Positions 1-9,530 of a stretch of DNA of 64,000 nt are shown here, in pieces. The first letter of the stretch is position 1; the number at the start of each line of letters is the position of its first letter. The stretch is from Ignelater luminosus. Its lineage: Eukaryota; Arthropoda; Insecta; Coleoptera; Elateridae. The translations under genes and the position numbers were made by a program. The stretch covers positions 252,134-316,133 of the forward strand of contig VTPC01008715.1 in NCBI GenBank assembly GCA_011009095.1. Direction: 5' to 3'. The notes under the pieces were generated by a model. That model ran no database searches and was not told where the DNA came from. It saw only the letters and a program-made list of their open reading frames with translations.

Positions 1-2530
1 AAACATTAATAAATTATTATTTCATTAGCACTGGCACTGTCATACTTGTTAATATTTTTTTTGTTTTCTATTTTTCATTACTTCCACTTTTCATTTAGTC
101 TCCGGTATGAAATTTGAATTACTACAAATTGACATATGACAAAAATGACCAGGTAGCCTATAACCCTCCCAAGTTCATATCATAATACACTTATCAAAAC
201 CATATTGAAATTAATCCAGTACTTTTCACTGAAACTCAATATCAGAGTCACAAGCCGCCGCCACCACCACCACCCTCCCTCCCTCCCTCACATCCTATAC
301 GCTAGGGGAAAATGCATAAAAACCGGTCCAGAACCAACAGAAAAAATCACCGGCCATCACTGACTGTTGATATAGCTTATAACCTTCCCAAACTCATACC
401 CTGTACATTATCCAGTAGTTTTGGAGATAAACAGAAATATACAAACCAACAAAGTAAATCGGAACTTATAACCTTTGTTTTACTGGTCAGTTAAAAATGA
501 AAACAGATAGAGTAGCTGTTACACAGCATGAAAATAACACAACAAAGACAAAGAAAAATATATTTTGGAAGACAGGGAAATTCACAAGAAAGCAACATAC
601 ATGATTTTTGCTAAATCTAAATATATAAATGATTGCACAACCTTCACAAACTACCGAATTTGCAAATGCTTTTTAAATTGTTTACATTACACATCTAGTG
701 CCTGCATTTCAATGTGATTAAGTTAAATTTTAAGTTTTATCTACACACTTCATTTGTTTGACTAACAAGATTAAAACCTGTTAGTATCAAAAACCTTAAG
801 AAGCAATAAGCTTGCAAAGATCTCATGAGAACCTAATCTAAAGAAACTGCAGGTTTATAAAGACCCAAACAGCTCTGCAAGAATTCAACAAAATGAGTTA
901 CAGTAACTCCATGTCAAGGTCATTTCATTTATTTATATGGTCAGCACATGATTGTTACCTTTATCCAAAGTAGTTAGTGTTAGTTTTAATTCTAGCAATT
1001 TTAAAATGGCTTCCAGGAAGATCCAGCTCCATTTTAATACGAAAAAAGAATAGAAACTTAAAAACTAGCTCATTAATCACTAATAAAAACATTCATGCAT
1101 CAAATGTGACTCACATATAACATCTTGCTGAAGTTTAGGTCAGCATAATCTATATTTACTTTTTATATCAAATTGAGAATTCCTGAGAATTTAAGGGTTC
1201 TTGGATCTGTACAAACTAAACAACTTCAGAATTTTGCAAACTTGCAAGATCCTACTGACAAGTCTTTTTGCCAATATTTAGCTCCAAACATGACCGTAAC
1301 AAAAAATTTTTTTGGAAAAAATTGCCAATCTTTGAAAAGCCATATCTTGGTAACTAATGAACGTACAGGGCCCATCCTGGTTTCAAATTGTAGTAAATTT
1401 AATCTACTTTAAAAAAGATATGAATAGCATTTCCGTAGAACGCAGAGTTTAGGAGATATGATCAAAAAACCAAAACAAATGCGATAATTTCGCCGTTTTT
1501 TGGCCACTACGTAGATAACACAGGTTTTTCAGGGTTGCAAATCTGGATTTACACTACCTGTAGGGATCCTAACAACATTTAAAAAAATCAGAACTACCCT
1601 AATTTTTGCAATGACTTATGTCGATATTGACTGGCCTATCACAGATGTATCCATGTTCTATGTCCTACTTTGTAGGTTAAAAGTTGAGAGGCAACCATTA
1701 GCTACGATTTTGCCAATGCCAATACTGACATCGATTGATACAGGATTTGTGTCCCAAGTAATGTTTAAACTATCTGAACTTACATTTTTATTACTTTATC
1801 ATTTGTCAATTTGACATTAATAGTTGACTTTTTAAAAATTACATTAATTGGTTAACTTTCAACTGATCATCAGTGCATATCAGTCATATCTGCTGGGAGT
1901 AAGGTGAAAAGGCGAGATAAATGTTCTTACTGAAGTCTTGTGGAGTTCAAGAAAAACAGCTCAATGACCTTCTTAAGGTCACGCCTAAAAATCAAAATAA
2001 ATAAGCACAACATGCATTTTTTCTGTGGGCTGTAAATTCTAGTTTTGATTTATTTTTTAAAAAGCATGATTTTCCTATTCTGCTTTAAAGTATAGCAAAT
2101 AATCTCTTCTTTCTCTCTCTCTTGCAGAATAAAATGTTTGCACAATATTTTTGTTTTCGTAAGTTTCTACCGTTTCTACTGTGGGGGCAACAAAAACCCA
2201 AGTCAAAGATACCCATGGATTCTAAATTTCTTGTCTTTGATAGTTTCATATTAATAAAAAAAAAAATGAAACAAAAGCTATTAAAATAATACAAGTGACA
2301 TTTAAATTTTTTTTAGGTTATTTTTTAAGTGATTACAGTAAGATTAATCATAATTATAATAATTTATAAAACTGTGAATTTAAAAATGTTAACAAAGGTA
2401 CATAAAATTTTCATATTAGAATCTTATTTTCGTAATGATATCGAGAATGAAACTGGTAAATGGGAATATTCAATAGTCAAAATAATTATGACATTTAAAT
2501 TTTAATGTTTTGAATTCATAATTTTTAAGG
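1..2530. other. AT-rich intergenic sequence, no gene seen
   Basis: I see no coding exon, RNA gene or complete mobile element here. Short open frames such as the one at 1173-1412 are low in complexity and have no family resemblance. The only distinct feature is a short GCC/ACC then CCCT simple repeat near 254-290. Confidence 0.6.
254..290. repeat. Simple repeat: (GCC/ACC)n followed by (CCCT)n
   Basis: A GC-rich microsatellite-like run in otherwise AT-rich DNA: about seven GCC/ACC triplets, then three to four CCCT units. Strand-asymmetric, with no G on the + strand after the first few bases. Confidence 0.85.
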
Positions 2531-2736
2531 ATTACTCTAAAGGCTCATTTACAACAATTTCGAAAGCAGCGTCATTTAGAGTTCTATAAATTGTACCAAT
2601 AAGGACTGTATCGTTAATTATGGATACAGAATAAGAGCCCTGTAAATTTGATGTCAGACTATATTTTGAAAAATGGACTACAGATTTTGAATGTGTGATA
2701 TATTTTTATTTCATTTATTTTTACATTAATAAAAAA

Positions 2737-4005
2737 TTATAGGGGTTTCCTCAATTCTCGAACTTTGCTTTTTATATGCTGCATGAGGTTCTGGACGACA
2801 GATATTCCTACAGCTTTGGCTACTCTATTTCAGTCTCTTTTGAATTGTTCAACATTTTCTGCTGGTCGAACGGTCTTCTGCAGATTTTTTTTCATTAGCG
2901 CCCAAAATCTTTCAATAGGCCTGATTTCTGGGCAGTTTGGGGGATTCATAGTCTTATCGACAAATGGGACTTTATGTTGGAGATACCATTCTAGAACTGG
3001 AGTAGCGTAGTGGCACGAAGCTAAATCAGGCCAAAATAATACTTGAACCTCGTGCTTTCGAATTAGTGGCAACAATCTTTTTTGGAGACACTCCTTGCGG
3101 TATATTTCCGCATTTAAAGTTTGTAGAGTGAAAAACGGAGTCGATTTCATGCCACATTGACAAATTGCTTGCCAGACCAAGATCTTTCCAAATTTTTCAC
3201 AAAAAATAGATTTATCTCCATTACTCACTTCCGTTCCTTGTTTTACAGTATAATACTGAGCTCCCNNNNNNNNNNNNNNNNNNNNNNNNNNNNNNNNNNN
3301 NNNNNNNNNNNNNNNNNNNNNNNNNNNNNNNNNNNNNNNNNNNNNNNNNNNNNNNNNNNNNNNNNTTTTTTGGAGACACTCCTTGCGGTATATTTCCGCA
3401 TTTAAAGTTTGTAGAGTGAAAAACGGAGTCGATTTCATGCCACATTGACAAATTGCTTGCCAGACCAAGATCTTTCCAAATTTTTCACAAAAAATAGATT
3501 TATCTCCATTACTCACTTCCGTTCCTTGTTTTACAGTATAATACTGAGCTCCCGGTAGAGTTTTGTAATCGAGTTTGACGTACGTTTCATCGTCCATGAT
3601 AATGCATTGATTTTTTTTGCACAGAACTTGTTCGTATAACTTCCGAGCTCGACTTTTCACAGAAGATGCTTGAATTGAACTACACTTTGGTTGTTTTTGT
3701 TTTTTATAAGTCTTAAAACCATTTCTTTTCTTAGCTCGTTGAACCATGCCGATCGAAGTTCCACATTTTTTTGCACAATCACGGACAGACAGTTCCTTAT
3801 TAGTCGTAAATTTTTTACATATCTTCTTGTCCAAATATGGACTTGATGCATCTGGTTTCCTTCCGCATCCTGGTAAATCATTCAAAGTAAAATGTTTTCC
3901 TAACCTAACACCTTCTTCTTTCGCTAACTTTCTCATTGTCATACCTTTTTCATTGCAGTATCTGGACACAATTAAGCTTCGCTTCTCCGCTGATAAACCT
4001 TTCAT
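2737..4005 (-). pseudogene. DD37E Tc1/mariner-type transposase, one premature stop, spanning an assembly gap
   Basis: The start is the ATG at 4003-4005. The N-terminal part is a helix-turn-helix DNA-binding region followed by a GRKP motif. Catalytic residues are visible: a first Asp in the MDDETYVK context, a second Asp in WPDLASCHYA, and a Glu in RPIERFW. Between the second Asp and the Glu there are 37 residues, the spacing of the insect DD37E group. A TGA at 2830-2832 replaces what is usually a Trp codon; the same frame then stays open for 30 more codons with family-like sequence to TAA at 2737-2739. The gap and flanking duplication are in frame (288 bp = 96 codons), so the real frame is about 326 codons. 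Apart from the TGA I see no other break. Whether the stop is real or a base error cannot be told. Confidence 0.88.
3078..3553. other. Assembly gap (100 N) flanked by an exact 188-bp duplication
   Basis: 3266-3365 is exactly 100 N, a typical scaffold placeholder. The 188 bases before it (3078-3265) recur immediately after it (3366-3553), both starting with six T then GGAGACACTCC and ending GAGCTCCC. Identical unit ends abutting a fixed-size gap are what an unmerged contig overlap looks like, so no sequence is probably missing. Confidence 0.93.
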
Positions 4006-4330
4006 TTTTTAATTTCCTAACAAACACTTAAATTTAACTATCAAACTTTAATGTCTATACATCAAGTAACAAATGTCAATCTGACAATTGATTGAAAAAG
4101 TCACAGCCTACCATTTATGGTGGTGTGAAGTTGTACCCATAATTAACAATACAGTCCTTACATCAATTTTCAGTATTTACAATTAAGGAAATTACCACTT
4201 CGAAAATGAATTACTGTGCAGTGCCATTTCTTAGAATATTATTACAAATAGAATTACATTAATTCACTAGCTTCAGTTATTACTGGCATAGCCTTTAACT
4301 GCTAAACAACATCTAGGAGAAATTGGTTCA

Positions 4331-5060
4331 CACCATGAGGTTTTTTTTTTTAACTGAAACTCAACTAACCCTAGGAGTTTATCAAATGGTGTAGATATAT
4401 GGATAAAATTAAAAAACAAGGCTTCATCATACAGTCACGTCTCTTGCAATTAATGTTCATAATGCCCCTGGTGTTTGTAGAATTGAATGTACCCAATATC
4501 TTCTTGGTTTGTGTTGGTTGTGTTTTATATTACCAGTCTGGTACTGCCTCTTTAACATCAACACACAAGCTAAATTACCTAATAAGGCAACTAACTTTTT
4601 TTTATCATCCATAATTATAATAACCTACAAAAGCAAAAAGCAAAACTTTAAAAAAATCTCAATTTCACATTTAACTGGAGTTGTAAATAATATTTTTGTT
4701 TTTATTTTCATTGCAAAATTGATTTTCAGGTTCACAACTTTTTACAAATAAAAAACGTAATAAAACCAATTTTACGACTTTTTAGATTATAGCAGAATCA
4801 TAATCAAAAAAAGGCAAATAGAAACAATATCAGTTTTAAATAAGGTAAACTGCGCATGTGTCAAAATTGAATTTAATTAGAACTTGAGGTAGAAATTTGC
4901 AGTTTGCACGCTTAAATTTCGCCACTGGAGTTAAAGTTTAGTCAAGTTGACAAGGAATTTTTAATGTAAACATCTACCAGTGGTGCTATATACTTAACAC
5001 AAAATTCAGACTTCGCGGTTGAATTGTGCATTTACTGAATTGGTTGTAAATGAGCCTTAA
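4331..5060. other. AT-rich intergenic sequence
   Basis: No gene is recognisable. The last 30 bases (ending GGTTGTAAATGAGCC near 5056) resemble the terminal block of the repeat described at 29341-29545, so a degraded third copy may be present. The rest is unremarkable. Confidence 0.4.
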
Positions 5061-5064
5061 GACA

Positions 5065-5392
5065 ATCTTCAACGAACTCTGAAGGAGTCGTTACTGAATT
5101 TGCAACATCTGTCTATCTGTATGTCTGTTTGCATTTTTTGTCAAATTTTGACTTCAGATTTGGATTCTACATCAAAAACTAGACAACGTCGTATTTTCGT
5201 TTTTTGAAAACTCTTCAGGAACATGGTCAAAATGGCCGCCAAAGTTTGAAAAAAGTAACAAATAAAGGAGTTCATTGTGGTTATGCTTTGCATTCCCGGA
5301 TGTTTTAAAAATCCGAAGGGTATCTTTAACTCGGTTTTTTTGTTGCTCTCGTGGTATGTTTTGAAACAGTTTTTTTTAAGTGCAGGCAAATC
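5065..5392 (+). repeat. Dispersed repeat family A, copy 1
   Basis: Starts near CAACGAACTCTGAAGGAGTC and continues through a CTGT/TGTC-rich patch, a block containing GATTCTACATCAAAAACTA, a block containing GGAACATGGTCAAAATGG, and a tail GGTTATGCTTTGCATTCC. The same ordered blocks occur at 15200-15441 (opposite strand) and 63367-63735. No terminal inverted repeat or poly(A) tail is evident, so the class is unknown. Short open frames over it are accidental. Confidence 0.85.
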
Positions 5393-7149
5393 ACTTATTG
5401 AATGCTATTAAATTGTATTATCAGGAAAAGATGCAAACTGTGTTTAGGAAACAGTGGAGAACAGTTCAATTTTTGTAATAAAAACATTAATAACACAAAT
5501 CTGATTTTTTTAAATAAGATACTTTAATTTTCATTTGAATTTAAAATAATTTCCAAACTACATAGATGCTTAAATTTTCTGTTGTTTATTGCTTTGTTTT
5601 GTCGCTGTTAGTAAGAATGTTTAAAATACACAATTTGTTTTAGTAGAATACTGCTTTTTTGTTTTCGCTGTCTACTGTTTCAATTTTAAAATTTTGATGT
5701 CACATATATTTTTGGCAATATCTTCGATATTTTTTAAAATGAGTGTATGTATCATACAAGCACTGAGCCAATTATAACTTCCATTTAAAAAAATTAAAAC
5801 TGCTTCTAACTCGAAAATCATGGGTAGTGGTGGGATTTTAAATATGCAGCTTTAGATTCTCTGTTAATGACCCTACATAAACCCATGCTAACTGTTTTCA
5901 TTACTTTGACAGGGAAAGAATAGCAGCCCTTTGGAGAAAATAAAAAATTTCACATTTTTGTTTATAACTCAAAAAGATGGGATACACTGTACATAAATGG
6001 TATTAACTCGATCCATTGATTGTCATTTGTTACTATACAGCAACTATTTCAGTTTTTTCATGACTTTATGAATGACATAACACACAGCACCTGATTTTCT
6101 AGACTGAATGAGCTATTCACTCGCACTGATCGCTTTCAATTAGTACCCTAAATACTGGTGCTAGAAAGCATTAAAAATGTAAGATATTGATATTTTCTAA
6201 ATATGTTTTCAAAAAATTGAAGATCATCTCGACTACAACTATATTATACTCTATACTACATGACAAAAGTCTCACGGGAATACAACTTTCTATTAAGGAG
6301 ATAGTGAATCAAACAAAATCTCTAGTTTGATGAGGTGGAAGAAAAAACAAAAGTGAATCAGATGAATCCAGCAGCCAGCACTAAGCTGTTAATATAAATG
6401 TCTTGCATATCTAGCCATTTGGGCAATTTTCAAGATTTACAGAATTTTCCAATTTGGCACCTGTGTAACAACTGTCTTTTGTTGTCGAGTGGGACTTTTC
6501 TTACCAATTTCTTTTGTTTAGGTTTAAGCAATTCCAAGAGGAAAAACTACAGATGAAGGAAATTTGTTTTGGTGGTTGCTGTACATAAGATCACTATAGG
6601 AATGAGTGTCCAAGTGGTGTTTGATATTTTCTATCAAACATCTCATCTACCCTAGATCCACACCTATGAAATCAAATTCAACTTTGCCCAACTTAAAAAT
6701 GATGATTCCCCCCCCCCAAGACAGCACCTCTATCTACGAATGTCAATCAGTTTTTCTCACCTGAGTCCCTTCCTTTTCTACTAAATGAAACAAGACTTTT
6801 GTCCAAATGGAAGCATGATTTTTTTTAAATGTAATATTGTAGTTACTTGTATGTTTTTTTTGTAGTAAAATTATTTTGCTATCTTAAAAACTCATTATAT
6901 TTTTATTCAAATTGCAAAAATTTGTAAGAAATCAAATTTTTATTGTAGAAATGATTTTGCTATTTACCAAGATAATTTCTTTCTCTATCTAAAATGCTCA
7001 AAAGAATAATCAATTTTTCCAGCTAGGATATGAAGGGTACATTGGATAACAATCTAAATCACAAAATTTGAAAAATACAAGAAGGTACTATTCCACTGAT
7101 GGCTGTTAAAAAAAATGTCAAAAACTCTAAGGGCATGTAGTACTCTTGA
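5393..7149. other. AT-rich intergenic sequence, nothing recognised
   Basis: No open frame above about 60 codons with family resemblance, no inverted repeat that I could pair and no RNA gene seen. A C9 homopolymer lies near 6710. Confidence 0.5.
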
Positions 7150-7383
7150 AAATAAGTAAAAAAGTTTATATAAACATGTGTTCAGAAATTCACTATTTCC
7201 GAGTTACAGGGTGTCAATGTTTTATTTAAAATTTCTTGTTTTTTCAATATTTCAAGAGATATCGCGACAGTTTTCTACATGTTTGTTACTCTTAGGTGTC
7301 TGTTGTTCTATGTAGCCTTGAATTTGATATCTTCATCAGAAGCAGAGAAATATATGGCGAGGCTAACCAAAAGAAAATTGTTA

Positions 7384-8657
7384 ATAAGTTCCGTCCCAAG
7401 ATAAAAGCAGCACTGCATAAAACAAATGAAATCAAGCAACAAAATTTTATTAGAATATGAACTGTAATAAAACTATAAACACATCAATTTACATTTTATT
7501 CAAAATGGCCTCCATGTCCTTGTACACAGGCTTTTAATCTTCGAGGCCAGTTGTCTATGACGGCACGTACCATATTCATATCAATATTGGCCACTGCTTT
7601 TACCAGAGACGCCTTCAGCTGCTTCAAATTCCTGTGGCTTGTAGAGCAGACTTTGTCCTCTAAATGTGACCAAATCTTATATTCTAAGAGAGCGAGATCT
7701 GGATTTGATGAGGGTCAATTTTCATGTCTAATAAAGTCAATATTTTGACGACAAAACCATTTTTGCAAAGATTTTGCTTTGCGAGTCCTGTTGAAAAACC
7801 CAGTATTCATTCTTAAACATAGTGGTACTTGGAGATTTTACAATTCCTTCTAAAATGTCTTCTTGATACACTTTAGCCCCAGTTTTCACGCCTTTTTGAC
7901 AAAAATGAACTTGTGTGGCCCCCAGATAAGAAACGCCCAACCAAACCATCGCAGATGCCAGATGATGACCTCATTGAACAACAGAAACCTTTTTGGCAGC
8001 TTCAGAACTGCTATGAGCATACACTCTATCATTTTGCTTGTTAAAATGTTCTTAGATAGTAAAAATTTTCTTACCTGTGAAAAGAATTTCTCGACGCTCG
8101 TTATCTGTGTACCGATGTAGAAGCAGTTTCGCTCTTTCTTGCCTAAATTTTTTTAAACGTAATGTAAAAAGATGGCCCTTTTTTCTACAATAAGCATAAA
8201 GATTGAGGTCCTCATTAATAATTCGCTTCAAGGATTCCCTAGACAAATTCATCTGCAAAGTCATCAACTTCTGTTTTCGTCTAGTATTTTGGCAAATACG
8301 AGCTTCAACAGCTTTTATGACTGTTGGTGTTCGAATAGTGCAAGGCTGACCAGAGCATGGTTTGTCAGCAGCAGAGGAGACTTCAGTGTATTGCTTGATG
8401 GTGCAATAAATTTCTGTGTGATTTTCAAATTTTTCAATAATTTAAAAATTGTTGCTGAATGCCCACACCTGTGTAAAGCAATTACGACAACACAATCTTC
8501 CTTTTTACTCCACTCCATTATTATTTAACAATCTATCACAGAACTGTTGACACCTTTGTATTTCACAATGACGGAACATTAAGTGACATATCTTTGTTTG
8601 TTTTCAATGGTTAACTAGATTGTATAAAAAAGCAATGAAATCTGGGACAGAACTTAT
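7384..8657 (-). mobile_element. Degenerate mariner-type element with its own terminal repeats
   Basis: Both ends carry a short inverted repeat of the form ATAAGTTC-Y-GTCCCA (from 7384 rightward, and up to 8657 in reverse). The 1274-bp length fits a mariner-type element holding one transposase gene, and the pseudogene at 7496-8518 lies inside. The target duplication is not clear. It sits between the arms of the 7150-9217 foldback element and so inserted later. Confidence 0.7.
7496..8518 (-). pseudogene. Broken mariner-type transposase (MVWxGVSY / WVFQQDS / GHFE type)
   Basis: Minus-strand reading from the ATG at 8516-8518 gives an N-terminal winged-helix region, a centre with MNLSRESLKRIINEDL, then MVWLGVSYLGATQVHFC, a catalytic-Asp context WVFQQDS, and the C-terminal ending GHGGHFE with stop at 7496-7498. 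These are standard blocks of a widespread arthropod mariner-type family about 340 residues long. The frame is broken at least four times: near 8310, near 8050, near 7950 and after 7740. The block that usually reads PLDY at the last catalytic Asp reads LLEY. It is a dead copy. Confidence 0.88.
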
Positions 8658-8673
8658 GACTTGACTATGTATA

Positions 8674-9028
8674 CAGGGTGGCTGAAAAATCGTTCACCAG
8701 CCTATAACTATTTTATTTTTAAAGATATAAACAAAATGCAAAGGAGGAAGTTGTTTGATATAATAAGACGCATAATATCATGCATTGAAAGAAAACTCAA
8801 CGCCTACTGTTTTCGCGTAACATCAACTAACTTTAAGTGTTTAAATGGAACTCTCTGTATATTTCTCAAAATTCTGAATACACCTGAAATTCTCTTTTCA
8901 ACCATATAACATACTTAATGATTTTCTTGAAGTCTTGGCCTGCAAGATTACCCGATTTATCAATTCTGCACTGTTTTCAAGATACAGGGTGTCAAAATTT
9001 CTTGTTTTTAAGCTTGACACCCTGTAGA
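8674..9028. repeat. CAGGGTG-type terminal-repeat segment(s)
   Basis: Starts TA-CAGGGTGGCTG at 8672 and ends GACACCCTG-TA at 9026. A tail-to-tail junction (TACAGGGTGTCAA ... TTGACACCCTGTA) sits at 8983-9026, which suggests two small non-autonomous elements side by side. No coding capacity is seen. Confidence 0.5.
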
Positions 9029-9217
9029 TGAATGAAGATATCAAATACAAAACTAGGTAAAATAGTAGACATCTAAAAGTAGCAAGCATGTAGAAAATCT
9101 CATCCTGATATATCTCACCTTATTCTCGAAATATTGAAAAAATTTTAAATGAAACTTTGACACCCTTGCATCTCAGTAACGGTGCATTTCTGGACACTAT
9201 TTTATTAACACCCTGTA

Positions 9218-9530
9218 GATTTGCACGTACATTTTATTATGGTAAGTCTTTGTATAACATAAAACCACTCTGCAATACAGAGAAGGACTTTGATCCACTT
9301 GAAAATACATTGTGTTAAAAAAAAGGTTAAATTTTAAAATTGCATTTATTCAAAAATATAAAATTGTGACTTTCGATTGTTACTCCCATGTACTCTCCAT
9401 GATTTCCTGTTGTTTGACAGGCATAACATAAAGTGTTCATTTTTTTTTATAAATTTGATTTCAATTAATTTCTTTTTTATATTTTCACTGATATGTTCTT
9501 AATATTTATTTATAAATGAATACATAAATA
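9218..9530. other. 3' flank of NCOA6 with candidate poly(A) signal
   Basis: On the minus strand an AATAAA lies at 9505-9510, about 20 bases after the NCOA6 stop; more T-rich and AATAAA-like sequence follows near 9350. The rest is AT-rich. Confidence 0.5.

Larger units (their letters stand above)
2602..4158 (-). mobile_element. DD37E mariner-type transposon with terminal inverted repeats and TA duplication
   Basis: Both ends start AGGACTGTAT and are inverted repeats of 27 bp with 2 mismatches. Each end is bordered by TA (2600-2601 and 4159-4160), the target duplication of Tc1/mariner transposons. One transposase frame on the minus strand fills the interior. The 1557 bp length includes a 100-N gap plus a 188-bp assembly duplication; without these 288 bp it would be about 1.27 kb, usual for the superfamily. 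Confidence 0.9.
2535..4330 (-). repeat. Older dispersed repeat interrupted by the DD37E mariner-type element
   Basis: The sequences flanking the mariner-type element (2535-2599 and 4161-4330) are, read on the minus strand and joined, a diverged copy of the uninterrupted repeat at about 29341-29545. The match covers blocks such as the one ending in GGTTGTAAATGA and the block around ATGCCAGTAATAA. So the mariner-type element landed in a pre-existing copy of an unclassified repeat. No coding capacity is seen in the repeat itself. Confidence 0.75.
7150..9217. mobile_element. Foldback element with ~190-bp inverted arms, enlarged by later insertions
   Basis: Left arm about 7160-7345 and right arm about 9035-9217 are inverted copies. 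Shared blocks include CAGGGTGTCAA followed by an ATTTAAAATTT stretch, TTTTCTACATG and TTTGATATCTTCAT. The outer right terminus reads CACCCTGTA, the mark of the CAGGGTG-type TA-inserting repeats; the left terminus is eroded. Between the arms sit a separate mariner-type element (7384-8657) and another CAGGGTG-type segment (8674-9028). Confidence 0.7.

Noticed and set aside
3657-4012. Short frames on both strands at the transposase N-terminus
   Set aside because: Shadows of the DD37E transposase frame.
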